Shown here: positions 10,758 through 25,111 of the stretch, in pieces | Position numbering within the stretch: position 1 is the stretch's first letter | Layout: every line of letters begins with the position of its first letter | Translations under genes and position numbers: made by a program | Notes under the pieces: model-generated | The model's input: the letters and a program-made list of their open reading frames with translations, nothing else | The model's database searches: none | What the model was told of the DNA's origin: nothing | Assembly: GCA_000827495.1 (NCBI GenBank) | Contig: KN817536.1 | Span: 186,001-250,000 of the forward strand | Direction: 5' to 3' | From: Hypholoma sublateritium FD-334 SS-4 | Taxonomy: Eukaryota > Basidiomycota > Agaricomycetes > Agaricales > Strophariaceae | DNA: 64,000 nt

Positions 10758-12414
10758 CTACAGCGAGGTCTTTCCTAGCGCCAGCGGTATAGAGCTTATA
10801 CTACTAGGAGGGATGAGTCCTACTTCCGTAACTACTGCGGTGATGTATGTCGGAGGAGTCAAATCATATAGTGGATTCAATTTCTCGAGATGTGAAGAAA
10901 CCTGAATTTGATCTTGAGGTTTTGAGTATTTTTGAATGATTGATAATGGCACTACGTAAAGAGTGTTGTAAGCTTCCCGCTATAATCGCAACCAAGGTGA
11001 AATACCTAGCTCATTCTTACTGAATCCATCCACCATAACGCCATCGCTGAATTTATACGTTTCACAACAGACAACAACTGGCACGCTGTGCGTTTTCGAC
11101 ATCATGGCTACCATCGCAGTTCCGGCGCGAGAGTAGACGGCACCATTCGAGAATAAAGCGTGTGCTCCGACGAAAACGGTGGTAACCTCGGGCAATAAAG
11201 AAGGCAGCGCAGGGAGTAGTGCATACGTGCAAGGTATCGGATTGGGGCCGGCCGTGAGCGATTTTAACAGCTCCTTTCCTGGTAAATGAAAATAAATGGA
11301 CACGCAACATCGGAAAGAAGACACTTGGAGTACCTTCTAGTAAGGGCTTGGAATCCACCACAATCACGGAAAATATTTTCCCTTCGCTATGCTCTGACAA
11401 CAGAACTTTCTCAACAACCGAAGACCTATGAGACGAAAAAATAAATCGAAGAATCAGAATCCTCCTAGATCCGACGTTCATTGTACAGCACTGACCTAGC
11501 ATATGTTAAGATAACATCTCCGTCTTTTATTTTTTTGCCCGCCAGTTCTTGTATAACTTTATCAGCAGTCGTGATGCGGTCTTGAATATAAGTGTTTATG
11601 TAGTCGTAGATATGATTCTTTGCCTGTCCGTGAAATCGACGTTAGCAACTTAACAACACGAAACATACAAAAGTGAGCCAACCTACATCTTGTTCGATCA
11701 TGTCAATATCTATGCCACTAATCTCCAATTTCAATTCCCTAATCGCATTACCCATCGTAACAGACATAGGTCTTGCAGAAACAAGGTGTGTAATTTGAGG
11801 TGAGAGGTGGGTCATTAAATGGCGAGATATAGTACTATGAGAAGGAGTGGTATAGTCTTGTATTACCTGGACATGAATATTAGTGCGACACATTAAGGGA
11901 CTGGCGATATACTGACTTGTTTGAAAGCCGTAAGCATAGCGATGCATCGTGCATTTGAACCACATATCTTGAACTCTGAAAACAGCAGCCCCAGCCTGAT
12001 GATAGCGGGGTGGATGTCGCCCTTGACTGTATGCCCGATAGGCTTCGGCTGTCCGAAGTGGGAGAATATGCGCAACCCATGCGAAACCTGTTTTGAGGAA
12101 ATATCTTCCGCCGGAGCCCCAGACGCCCCGGTATCTTTCGAAGGTAATTTCCCCCCGGTTGCTTCTGCTATGAAGGTTTTCTTCTGCGGAGTGGCTGGTA
12201 CCTTAGGCTTTTGACCTCCGGTCGTGGAGGGCGGATTCCCTCCTTGCTGCGCTTGTTTCCCTTGGGGTTGTTGCTTCAAAACAGCCTTAGCGGCTCTTTG
12301 CTTTTCTTGAAGTTCTCTTCGTTCTGCTTTTGTCATGGACTTTTGTGCAGGTTGTCCTGGCGATTTCACTCCACCAGAGGTGGCTGGAGGATCCGCGATT
12401 GTCGGAACTGGCAT
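10758..12414 (-). CDS. GCD2: Translation initiation factor eIF2B subunit delta
   Basis: Delta subunit of the eIF2B guanine-nucleotide exchange complex. It is part of the regulatory subcomplex that senses phosphorylated eIF2alpha. The N-terminus is basic and Gln/Lys-rich (KSMTKAERRELQEKQRAAK). Then come HPAIIRLGLLFSEFKICGSN, a long helical region, KNHIYDYINTYIQDRITTAD, GDVILTYARSSVVEKVLL, VFVGAHALFSNGAVYSRAG, VVVCCETYKFSDGVMVDGF and the C-terminal DLTPPTYITAVVTEVGLIP, all typical of eIF2B alpha/beta/delta. At least four introns are present. The last one is 54 nt, from the G after NEL to TTTACGTAG, and joins NEL to VPLSIIQKY. It removes an in-frame TAG that at first looks like a premature stop. 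ATG 12414 (MPVPTIADPP) is the first in frame. Confidence 0.92.
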
Positions 12415-12602
12415 GGTGCGCAACGGAAGGATGGCGAGAATCAATCGACAGTGCTGTAATCAAGCCTTCGGCTGGAAACAAGATGAACTTGGAAATATCG
12501 GAATGAAGGCAAGATGAAGGAAAGTACGATTAAAGATCAATTGTACAGATGACTCCAAGATGACTCTATGGACCTTGAAGATAGCTTAAGATCTTATAAG
12601 GT

Positions 12603-12608
12603 CACGTG
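12603..12608. promoter_or_regulatory. CACGTG E-box upstream of eIF2B delta
   Basis: Motif GTCACGTGGC 189 bp upstream of the eIF2B delta ATG and 167 bp beyond the VFA1 stop. Function inferred from position. Confidence 0.3.
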
Positions 12609-12774
12609 GCCGCATACTTTCGGAGGAGAATTCAAAATCTCGAAATCGGGTTATGATAAGTAATTCACATTTTCTAGTTACTAGAAAAGTGCACAAATTT
12701 AGCAAAAGCAGAAAAATCGCCACTACATAGTAGTGGGATGTTTGCTAGTGGTGCGTTAATAAATGATAAAGGTG

Positions 12775-13427
12775 TCAAATGCTGCCCATCGGGGCACCTG
12801 GTAGCCGCGGCGCTAATTCTTTGGCTTGTGCTGCTTGTCTCCGCTTGCGATGCTCGCTTTGACGCACTATGAAAATTGAAAGAAAAATTAACAGCATAAA
12901 ATCTGACTAAGAAATGACTCAACTATCAAAGAAATCTCGGTGGAGTGTGTAACGGTCATGCTTGGGCAAGGACGGAGACGGAGATGGAGATGTAGTACCC
13001 AGAGATCCGGGTGTTTGTGGAGATTTACTAGCATGTGTGGCTTTCTCATTTTGCCCATTAGACTTCTTTTTCGAGTCATCATCCGTATCGCTTGCTTTCT
13101 CCTTCTCCGCTTTTTCCCTCTCGAGCTTCTTCTTTTGTCGTTCTTCCCACTCGGTCTTCACTTTGGCAATTTCTTCTGCTGAGATCGTCGACGAGCTAGG
13201 TTCGCTTGGTACAATATTTGCGAACCCAGGGTCGGAAAGGTGGGTTGGACATGTATACAGGAAATCGGCAGCATTTACGGTTGCAAGTACGGTTGTTGTG
13301 GGTTTGAAGCAAACATAACACGCCTTGGCAGTACCTGCCGTCTGCCTTTGCGTCTCAGCGTACATAATAGCTATGAAAAGGCTGTAACAACACTTACTCG
13401 CTTGTAATACAGATTAATGAAAGACAT
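12775..13427 (-). CDS. VFA1: VPS4-associated protein 1 (VFA1)
   Basis: Small cytosolic/endosomal protein of the Vfa1 family, which binds and stimulates the AAA ATPase Vps4 in ESCRT-III disassembly. Three exons: MSFINLYYKR (start 13427), a 56-nt intron, then TAGTAKACYVCFKPTTTVLA with a zinc-binding CxxC and a later TCPTHL. A Lys/Glu-rich coiled coil (EWEERQKKKLEREKAEKEK) and a Ser/Pro linker follow. After the last intron (about 12866-12921) the conserved C-terminal box resumes: RYTLHRDFFD joins to MRQSEHRKRRQAAQAKELA and the protein ends PGAPMGSI. The internal ATG at 13365 lies inside the first intron and is not the start. Divergent from the formaldehyde dehydrogenase gene. Confidence 0.85.
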
Positions 13428-15633
<2,206 letters not shown>

Positions 15634-15755
15634 CTGGTCTACTCGGGCTTGGTAAATAGAGAACTTAGCAAATACGACCCACACACATCTGTGAACAAAC
15701 GAATTACATTTTCCAAATTGGAAGATTAGCGTTGTAAAATAAGAATTCAACTCCT

Positions 15756-17407
15756 TCAAACACTTCGTTCTCCCAGCATTCTTTCGGGTTTCGTACCCAA
15801 AATTGCCCGCCATAGAACAATTAGAGCTACCTTCACTTCACGCCTTCTTACACCACTCTTTCTCCATATAGCTCCAATGATGGCAATAACACATGCGAGG
15901 AAGGATATGTCAAGGCAAAGTCGGCGAATGATGATCATCGACGGGGTGCGATTATCATTGCGAGCGAAGAAGGTTGAAAACTCTCGAAGGTGTATCCAGC
16001 CTCGGGACAAGGGGTTCAACACGAAAGACCACATTCCAAGGTCATTGATGTCCCAAATTGGTCGTACAATCCCGTCTGGTGAACTTCCGCCGGTCATCCA
16101 GGACGGAGACCCTCGACTTCCACGGGGACTTCCCGAGACGTTTGATCTAGAGAGCAGCAAAGAACGAGATTCCAAAAGCTCTATGCGCTCTGTCAACGCT
16201 GCAAGATGGACCTGAACGTTTTCAACTGCACGTTCGATAGCTACGGCCGAAGGTGGTTGGATATATTGGTAGGCCGACCGATTGGATTGAATTTGGGAAC
16301 CATAGCTTGGATGACCGGGGTATAAGTGAGGAGGCGATATCATTCCTGTCCTTGAATCTTCAAGAGCTCCAGCGTAGATATTGGGAGGGGTGTTCGAGGG
16401 TGGTATAGAATCTGCAAACGCAGAAGGGGTTTGGAATCCAGGAAGAGGTTGCTGGGAGGGTATTTGTGAATGTGAAGGCGGCGGGGATACAACAAGGGAG
16501 GCCGCGAGTGGTGTACGATAGCGTTGTTGAGATGAAAGTGATGACTGTGGACGGTTATCAAGGGACACCCGACTTGTATCTACAGATCTTCGCCCAAGAT
16601 TGGGAATTGGAACAGGCATTTCCCGTACTTCATCTTCTGATTCCTCGTCCGATGCAGAATAACTTTCCTCTCCGTGCGAGAGTAATTCCTGCCTGAGAGC
16701 TGGAGGAATGTTGGATCTCACTGGCTCAGATAGTGTCGAACCTGAAGCATCCGAGCCAGGGGATTTTGACAGTGTGCCTGTTAACGCCAATTTCATTAAG
16801 TTTGACTAGTTTAATGTGTATGTAACTCACGACTCATGACAATATGCGATGGGTCGCCACCATAAGATTCAAGCTCTTCGACAAGGTTCATGGCAACTGT
16901 TTTGTCTGAATATTTGCGAAGAACCTATCGCATGTGAGGATATAGAATGAAGATATTAATACACAATTGTACCTTCAGCAAAGACTCAACGTACAGCCAT
17001 TTGGCTTCAAACGCCTCTAAATCTTTATGTTTAGCCCAGGCATCCCTGCAGGGGATATTAGACATCAAAGTTTTTGGGGTGCGGATGTGAATACCATTTA
17101 GCACGTCCTAACATGTCCCAAATTCCGGGACGAGGAGTTTTCACATTTCCAGCAGTTGCTATAAGTTCATAGTTCAGATATTTGAGCCGCCGTTTGTTGC
17201 CTATGTAGGTAGTACCTTGTTTAAACAAACTGAGAATACAAGGTTATTAGATGTTACCCGGAGAAGTGGATTCGGTACTAACCTATACATTGCCAACTTC
17301 TCCTCATAGTCGGTTTGAATGGGTCCAGTCTTCGGCAAGCTTTGAACAATCTCAACGGCTCGATCGAATTGTGCGTCAATCAAGTCATGGGTTGAAGCCA
17401 ATGCCAT
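15756..17407 (-). CDS. Acyl-CoA-binding domain protein with C-terminal membrane anchor (ATG37/ACBD5-like)
   Basis: N-terminal acyl-CoA-binding domain: FDRAVEIVQSLPKTGPIQ, YEEKLAMYRLYKQAT, KTPRPGIWDMLGRAKWDAW, KHKDLEAFEAKWLYVESLL; split by several introns between 16800 and 17290. A long Ser/Pro-rich, acidic linker follows (ASDEESEDEVREMP), then a short predicted coiled coil (VEVHLAALTERIELLESRS type). Near the C-terminus is a hydrophobic segment (LCLDISFLACVIAIIGAIW) followed by basic residues. This layout, ACBP domain plus linker plus tail anchor, matches fungal Atg37 and animal ACBD5, peroxisomal-membrane proteins in pexophagy and ER contact. That specific role is inferred; the domain call is firm. 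Start ATG 17407 (MALASTHDLID). Converges on the formaldehyde dehydrogenase gene. Confidence 0.82.
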
Positions 17408-19087
17408 TTTGTTGTTGCTGGTCAATGGTCGCGTGTCGTTCAAGATTGTCCCCTCCTCGAGATCCTGTTGTGGAAGTGCTCAGCCTGCTGTATCTTTTTT
17501 GATAAATTTCAAATGCTCGACGATGTTAGACAGATATGATGGCAAGCCGCGAAAGCAAGTTTCGACTCAAGCTTACTAGTGTTACTTCCACGTGAAATGA
17601 CCCCAAAGGGACGATCCGGATTCTGGCCGCAGTGGGCTCCGGGTCTGCCGGTCACTGAAAGCTATCGCAAATGTACCTCAAGTTCAGGCAGACGGCCCCG
17701 GAGCCAACCCGGAGCGCGATGTACTTCAAATGTATAGTAAGCGTCATTCAAGTAAGATACCGCAATCTTACGGAATGACAAAGGAATTCACTTAAGTATC
17801 ACTTGCCATCTCTCTATCTGCATGTGGAGACATACATATCATGCATTGGCAGTACTTGTATACTAGTCTCGTACCAATCTCGTACCAAAACCGACCACGT
17901 ATGGAAAGGTATGGAAGGTATGTGGAGGGGATTAGTTGAGCCTACAGTGCATGCTGAAATGATGCGACGTGGCGAATTCAACCTTACCGAACTCACCTCT
18001 CAAACCCCGAATATCGGAACTCTGAACAGGTCGATCTCTGAAGTTATGAAGAACATAGGTATTTTTACGAAGATTTTTGCGAGCTGCACTTGCGTATGTG
18101 ATTACTCATGGTGGCACGTGTTGTAGTAAATACTACTTACTGCAGTGCTCGCGAGTCGCCAATGGCAAGTGCTCGTTGAATTCATCTTCCTTTATCCGTT
18201 ACATTGAAGTTAATCCTCGGTTCCATTCCCTTGCCGTTTTTCGATGTACCACTACATACATCTCCAGGAAGGAGAGCGCACCGGACGATCTGAAAATCTG
18301 AGCGCAACAGGGGGCCATATTCTCCTGTAGCTAAGCTGTGGTGCGCATGTGGCCTTGCGGAACGTTATCTTATGGAGTGCCTTTACCACTCGCTACTGAT
18401 GTCAAAGGGGTTGAAACAGTGTGTATGTACGTGGAATCCCCAGTTGTCGGGTATGCGGGTATCCAAATGATCATGGACATCTCCGCGCGTTCGATTGGAA
18501 ACAGCTACTTACTTTCTTGCTCAACGACGTACTCTATCGTGCTCGACATCCTAGACTGACTGCTTGGCCTCGCGAACCTTGCTTTCAGACTACGCTGTGT
18601 CATGCGTCCCGATAAAGGCGGGACTAGATCCTTGCTAGATCCACTGGATCCTCGATCTTCAACTTGTCTCGTGGATCGCTACATTATCTCAATATCTGCA
18701 TCTATACCCTGGTATCGACATTTAACGTTGAACCTTGAAGACATATCGTGCTGTCATTCCGCATGTATATGCGTCCGCGCGACCCATTACAGACTTCCAC
18801 CTGGTAGCATGCACCCTTCGCAAAGGATTCACCTCCCGCATAATGGAACTTTCCCTTGGCTTTGGCTTGGCCGCTGCTCTAGCAGGCTCGATGCCTGACC
18901 ACCTAAAATTCTTCCTGATGTCCGTCTCTCTCATATTTTGCCCGATTATTATCTGCCGATTTGAATTACATGCGCTACATCCTTCTATCGCATATTCAAT
19001 ATTAATCTCCACGCGCCGAAACTCAGCGTTTCCGTTCAACCATACTTCGCGATCTCAATCCAGTCTTCCATTATCGTCTGAGTGTCC
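17408..19087. other. Large intergenic region
   Basis: About 1.7 kb between two divergent genes. Short frames occur on both strands, but none shows recognisable motifs, sustained coding-like composition or convincing splice structure. CACGTG at 17589-17594 and the promoter of the metalloprotease gene lie here. I saw no transposon remnant or tRNA. Confidence 0.45.
17589..17594. promoter_or_regulatory. CACGTG E-box upstream of the acyl-CoA-binding protein gene
   Basis: Motif CCACGTGAAA 182 bp upstream of ATG 17407. Function inferred from position. Confidence 0.28.
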
Positions 19088-19094
19088 TATAAAA
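19088..19094 (+). promoter_or_regulatory. TATA box of the M43 metalloprotease gene
   Basis: TATAAAA 85 bp upstream of the ATG at 19173, a usual spacing for a strongly regulated secreted-enzyme gene. Confidence 0.55.
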
Positions 19095-19172
19095 GAACAT
19101 CCTGAACTCGAGTAACATCCAGTAGCTTTTACAGGCCTACCTCCCGTCTTCCCATCTCCCTTGTTCTTCGCG

Positions 19173-20348
19173 ATGCGTTTCACTTCCGTTGCTGTTGCTC
19201 TCCTATTGACTGCGTCGTCTGCCCTTGGCAGGTAAGTAATTGTTTAAACCAGACATCAACCTCTGATATTGATGCATTCAAAATTCATAGAGGATGTGGA
19301 AACAACCCCACTAATGCTGAAGTTAAAATCGCGGAGGCGAAGTTCCAGGCTGAAAAGGTTGCTGTTAAGGTTGACGCTACTGCTGCTTCGAAAGTCATCA
19401 GCGTCTACTTCCATGTCATCTCATCTGGCACTACGCTCGCCACTGGTGTTGTCCCGTTAGTTCCCATACCCCTTTCTGAACGAGCGTCAAAACTTACATT
19501 CAACAGAGCCTCGCAAATTACTGCTCAGATTGATGTCCTGAACACGGCTTACGCTTCTTCTGGATATTCTTTCGTTCTCGCAAACACTACCAGAACTCTC
19601 AACTCCCAATGGTTCATCAACGCAGGACCTAGCACCACCTACCAGACCGCCATGAAGACTGCTCTCCGCCAGGGTGGTGCTGCCGCTCTCAATGTGTACA
19701 CCGTTGGGTAAGTGCCTAATGTCATGTAGACACAACATCCAACTGATGAGGATTGGATCATACCAGATTCCAGTCCAGCGCGAGCAGCGGTCTCTTAGGA
19801 TATTCCACCTTCCCCTCCAGCTACAGTAGTGCCCCCACTGATGATGGTGTCGGTAAGTGGAGCCCGAAACTGAACTAGTACCTCATTTTATGATGAATGA
19901 TGATTGTTCAGTCATGCTGTACTCTTCCGTCCCCGGAGGCACCACCACCAATTACAACCTTGGTCAGGTAAGCTTATTTGTTTCTAACCCTGACTTGTCT
20001 AATTGATCAAATATGAAATCTAGACTTTGACTCACGAAGCCGGTCACTGGTTCGGTCTTTACCACACCTTCCAGGGTGGATGCTCCGGAACTGGCGACTC
20101 CGTCTCTGATACCCCCGCCGAGGCCTCTGCTGCCTCAGGGTGCCCCACTGGACGTGATACTTGCACTGCTACCGGAGTTGACCCTATCCGTATGTCTCTT
20201 TCCCATAATATCGCTTGTTCAACGGATTTATTATTATTCTTCTCTAGACAATTACATGGATTACAGTTACGACTCTTGCATGACCGAGTTCACAGCTGGA
20301 CAAGCAACCCGCATGGCCAGCCAGCTCGCCACCTACAGGGGTATCTAA
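19173..20348 (+). CDS. Secreted M43 (pappalysin-type) zinc metalloprotease
   Basis: Extracellular metalloprotease. The N-terminus [20 protein letters not shown] is a classic signal peptide cut by the first intron. Mature segments: [69 protein letters not shown]. The catalytic motif [11 protein letters not shown] fits HExxHxxGxxH with a third zinc-binding His. Cys pairs follow ([19 protein letters not shown]), then the Met-turn [11 protein letters not shown], and the protein ends ATYRGI. About six exons; the intron between DPI and NYMDY keeps the Met-turn whole. All catalytic residues are present. Agaricomycetes commonly carry expanded sets of these proteases for protein scavenging. A TATA box lies upstream. 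Confidence 0.93.
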
Positions 20349-20939
20349 GTCCTAATTCTCTCATTTGCTTTGAGTGGATTGTAGAATAAAGTAGACAGAT
20401 GTCAGACACCATGAGTAGCACGGGTTAAAACGTAACACAATATTTGAATGATACGTCAAATGATGGACTTACACTGTTATTCAATATTCAACCGTTATTA
20501 GTCGAATTTAGACCGGTGACCGTTCTCTCGACAAGGGAATATCGAGCCTTGAAGCTCATTGTCGGCATCCGCCCCAAATCCGCCCTAAGAACTGGGAATG
20601 CTAAAGTAGCGGAGTTTCAATTTGCATGCCGTAAGCATTTTTTGGCCGATTGTCACCACTTTTATCTCGTTCAAGTTTGCCGACCTCAACTAGCTAGCGA
20701 GGTTCACAATTCTTTTACCAGTTCACCTTATACGAATCTGTATACTCCTGTCTCTAGAGATAAACACTTCTTTCGGCGATCAACTCGAAACATCTGCGTT
20801 CAACATACAGGTCCATAAATCTCCATTAAATCCAAGAGCTTGTCTGTAATGATTTCCTTTTCTTTAATTCGCGCCCATTCCTGATGATATTTCGCTTTAG
20901 ATTGTACTTCTACGACACTTGGTGTCTAAAACATCGAGT
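20349..20939. other. Intergenic region
   Basis: About 590 bases between the protease stop and the Q/P-rich gene. Short frames at 20444-20818 show no motif. It probably holds the 3' UTR and the next promoter. No TATA box or repeat seen. Confidence 0.45.
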
Positions 20940-23900
20940 ATGAACAAAAATCCCTTTTTGCCTGCACCTAGTTTCACTCCTCAACAACCGCCCTTGCCAC
21001 CTGGTCCTCCACCCCCTCAGCCCACACAAGCAGATTATTCGGCGTGGTGGAACGGAGCAAATGCACATACACCCCACATCCAACCACCTACAGTTGGTCC
21101 GTACACACCCCAGTGGGCTGCATCTCAACCACCTCGGCCACCTGCTGAGCAAAGTGCTCTGTACGCCAACTATGGGTACGGAACTCAAAACAATCACTGG
21201 CAGAGGCAACAACAACAGCAGCAGCAGCAGCAACAGATTCAGCAATATCATCCACCCCCACAATTGATACAACAACAAGCTCCTCCCGCCCAGCCTGGTT
21301 ATAATCCATACCAACCCGCTGCCGGTTATCCACAACCATACGTGCCGCAGCCTGGTCCACCTCCTCAGCCCATAGTTCAAGTTGCATACCCTCATCCGCC
21401 CGCTCAACCGCAACATATGTTTGTGCAACCCATGACATCCCAACAACCTCAACNTCAACAACACCAACNGCACCAACCTCGCCATCACCATGCATNTCCA
21501 CAACATTTACCTCCCNCNAAACGACAGCGATTCNATGGCCCGAATACTAATGTTCGCCATCATCAAAATCAACAACAACATCATCAACCTCCTCAACCCC
21601 AATTCCAACCACCTCCGGCACCACCACAAAACGTAGCTAATTTCTCGGGACTAAACCGTGGCGGACCACCTTCGGGACCCGGGGGAAGAGGTGGTGGTCC
21701 AATCGGATCGGGCGGGAGAAGTGGCATGGCTGGGGCACGNGNTGGGCGAGGAGGTTCCATGNGCGGCAACCGAGGTGGTTTAGGTGGCGGAAGNGGTCGC
21801 GGAGGAAGTTTTATTGGAGGAGCTGCTCNCGTACGGNNTGGAGGTGTGGGAGGCCAACCAAATGCGCCTTTAAGGGGCCAGCATTCACGAAACAACTTCA
21901 ACAATGGGCCAAAAGATTACAATAACCGACGCGGGGGTGGGACTACTGGTTCTTTCAATGCTGGAGGAGGAAGCAGTGGATATCCACATCAGGGGCCTGC
22001 CTCTTTCCGAGGTCGTAGCCAAGGTCAATCTGGTGCTACTCGAGGCAACAGAGGCGATGTAGGAAGTGGACCATCATTTGCTTCGCGAGAAGGGACGCAA
22101 AACTCGAGTTTTGGTGGTAAGAAGGACGAGAATCGTCGGACACTCACAGATTTCAAAATCATTGGTCTGGCCATTTCAGATCTAGATTGGACTTGGGGCG
22201 CCATTCCGACTTCACCTTTGAAAACAGAAGACCAAATCGTCAGCGTCGATGTTGTTGGGGCCTCTAACACCTCCGTGAAAGAGGAAGCGATGGATGATAA
22301 CGTTCCATTACCTTCGTCATTGTCTGCGGTCTTGGATAATCTGGAGGATACAAAGGAGGAGAGTCGTTCTCTTCAGGCTGGTGATGCTAACATGACAGAG
22401 ATCACTCAAGTTGTGGAAAGTGCATCTGGTGCACGTCTCTCCTTGGAGTCGAGTGCAAGCCAACCCCCTCCATCTCGGATTCGGATCTATTTTCATACGC
22501 CTGTCACCGCTGATGACTCGCGTCCTATTCCCCACAATTCCTCTTACGGAGAAGTGCCTACCGATACGAGGAAGGGAAAACGGAAGAAGTTGGAGGATGA
22601 TGACGGTGATCTGGACGAACGGCGTGTGCCACCACCACCACCTCAGATGGGCAGTTCCGTCGTTGACGACAGGTCGAGTGTCGATCCTAGTGTGGCAGCT
22701 AGTGTGGCAGAGACAGCAAGCGAAGCCGATTGGCTGATGGCTGCTATTGTCGAGGGCGAGGAGGAGGCCGAGACTGCAGATGCCCTTAATCGCTCGCAGA
22801 ACGAGGATGAGGAGCCCTTGCACATCAGCCCAGATGTCAAGGAACTTGAGCATGTCCTTTCTCTGGATGGTGGTGATCATGCTCATTTTCAGGATGGAGA
22901 TGAGACAGCTTATGGTGGTAAGCAAAGCCACACCGTTTGTGCCGTTGCTATTAGTGTGAAAGCACCTCTTCATTGCCTGGAGAGTGGAGGGCTATTGCCT
23001 TGCGCGCACACCACTGACTTCTTTCCTTTCCTCAAAGGCACTTCCCATGATATTGACGATATTCATACGGCGGAGCACATCGAAGATGACACTCTTGGAC
23101 CATCTGCAGTGACTGAACATGATGCAGGCACCAGTATTCAGGACNTCGAAGGTCATACCTTGCTTCCTGCTGTTGCCTCGCTTCNTTTTGGAGACGCTGA
23201 TCCTGCTCTAATTTNGCTTGCACATGCTGCCGCTGATGGTCCAGAGCAAACATCGGGCCATTTTGACTGTCCTCAGGCTGCCCAAGCCCTTAACCCTGCC
23301 CTTCCCGCTGCTATCTCTTTGTCTGATAGTGACTCTCATGTCCTTGAATCTNCGTCCGTATATGCCATTGCTTTATCTGCGACNCTTCCTCACACAAATA
23401 TATTTCACACAGCGCTGACACTTCTGCTAATCATTCTAAGTCCTTTGATGACCAGGCTAACCCAAATCACAAATCTGCACTAGTTCTGAAGCCATTGCAA
23501 GTAGTCAGTGCTGAACCTACCCTGCTCGACGTCGAGACGCAAGATGCTTCCGAAACTGAAGATAACCAAATGACGCAACTCATTGACCCTGAACACCTAC
23601 CAGAGCCACCAGCTTCTCCATTATCGAATACTCTTCCGTCGACAACATCTTCGCCTCACGACGAGGCCGCTATTCCAACCGCGCCCAAGGCTGACCTCAA
23701 GGCCGGAAAATCGCCATCTGCCAATCGCCTGTCAATATCATATCACTCCGGAAACCGGCGCCTTGTCATGGACGCTGAAGTTGTGGAAAGTTTGAAAGTA
23801 TTCCGTAAGGAGGGTCGCATCGAGATTGTTGTCAACGTCACCAAGGAGAAAGATAACACGTTAAAAGGCATCTTGGTCAGAAATGTTGTTAATTTCACTC

Positions 23901-24714
23901 AGATCCCTCGTTCTTATTATCATTTTGCAGGTGGAAGCACTTTCCGAAGTAACAAAGTCTTATCTCCCCTTGCCACCTGCATCCAACACTCCTCTCGAAT
24001 CTGACATGACTGTGCCCCCATTTTGGAATCTGNCCCCNCCNGCCACTATCCTNCTTCTCGTTTATCTTGACACAGCTAGACCCCTTTCAGAACCAAAATG
24101 GGNCAAAACGGGAGACATCCAAGACTGGCTTAAAAGCATGTTTGGTCGCATGTTTTGGGTTGCAGGTGATGCGGCTGAAGGCTGGGAAAAGAAAATACAA
24201 GTTGTTGATCCTGATCCAGTAAGCCTGCATAGAGCGCAGAAATCAGCTTGTACTAATCCTATCATTGTAGCCACCGACAATTTGGACTGTTCTCGATGGA
24301 TGGGCCATGAACTCCCCTGTGGGCACGCTCACCGAACGCCAAAGGTTCTTGAANANGCATCTGACAGAAGTCGACAATATCTTGGANATTCTTCTACGTC
24401 TTGTTCGCGGAGAAAGGGCAACTGCCTTCTCCCAGTCGACTCCGACTATTTCGGCTCCAAGTGTCTCCGGGCCTCTCCTCTCAGCCCTGACGCAAGGGTC
24501 TGCTCATGGCTCTCAACAAACACATGTGTCGCTGGCTGTTCTTGCGATGTTCCGATTGACACAGGAATACGCGCAAAAGGCCTTGGGAGACAAAGGTAAA
24601 GCTGATACGGAGGAACATATTGGAGAAATCATCCGATGCCTACCTTCACATCTAGTTTACAAAAGTCTAGANGGAATCTTCAAGGAATGGAGAGTAGATA
24701 AAAAAGGACGCTAG
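20940..24714 (+). CDS. Unknown Gln/Pro-rich protein with RGG-type region; contains ambiguous bases and a frame break
   Basis: Not recognised. ATG 20940 gives MNKNPFLPAPSF. In order: a Pro/Gln-rich, Tyr-containing N-terminus with ten consecutive Gln codons (21207-21236); Gln/His-rich runs; a Gly/Arg-rich section (GGRGGGPIGSGGRSG and similar) like RNA-binding RGG boxes; an acidic, disordered middle with a basic patch KGKRKKLEDDDGD; and a more ordered C-terminal part (RLSISYHSGNRRLVMDAEVV, KVFRKEGRIEIVVNVTKEK, TIWTVLDGWAMNSP, HIGEIIRCLPSHLVYKSL). Two introns are clear near 23880-23930 and 24219-24270. All 27 N calls of the window sit in this gene, and the frame shifts near 23384, so the sequence is unreliable. 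It may be a nuclear mRNA-related protein; function unknown. Confidence 0.6.
21207..21236 (+). repeat. CAA/CAG repeat encoding ten glutamines
   Basis: Ten consecutive Gln codons (three CAA, five CAG, CAA, CAG) in the unknown Q/P-rich gene; a likely length-variable microsatellite. Confidence 0.85.
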
Positions 24715-25111
24715 TAGGCCATTCGAGCTATTTTCCAATTATATTCGAGCCTTTATACTATTGTTCTGTCATATCGCCGTGTCAATGTCTCTTACTTATA
24801 ACATCTATCATTTTCATGAGGCCCAAGCTGGTCTCAGAGGGTACATATTTGCATCAAGGCATGGGACCTGAGCTTGAGTTGAACATTGAATATTGATACA
24901 GTTGCGGTGCAGGTTGACTCCTAAGATCTGGCGGGTCTCGGGTCAATATATGGCCGGTGACTTATCGGCGACGTTCTCCGAGCTATGACCTGCACCTCCA
25001 CAGCCAACACCAATTCAACTCACCTTTCTTACACTTAATGCGTTATTTATAATCTACGTTCACGCTCTGAAAAAGTGGAATAATAAGAAGAGATTGCTAC
25101 TTACCTTTGCG
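24715..25111. other. Intergenic region upstream of PEX12
   Basis: About 400 bases between two genes on the same strand. No coding frame or motif that I can support. Confidence 0.45.

Noticed and set aside
10960..10995. Apparent premature stop in eIF2B delta after NELG
   Set aside because: A normal 54-nt intron ending TTTACGTAG removes the stop and joins NEL to VPLSIIQ in frame.
17803..19115. Several short plus-strand frames in the large intergenic gap
   Set aside because: Random-looking composition, no splice-joined protein and no recognisable family.
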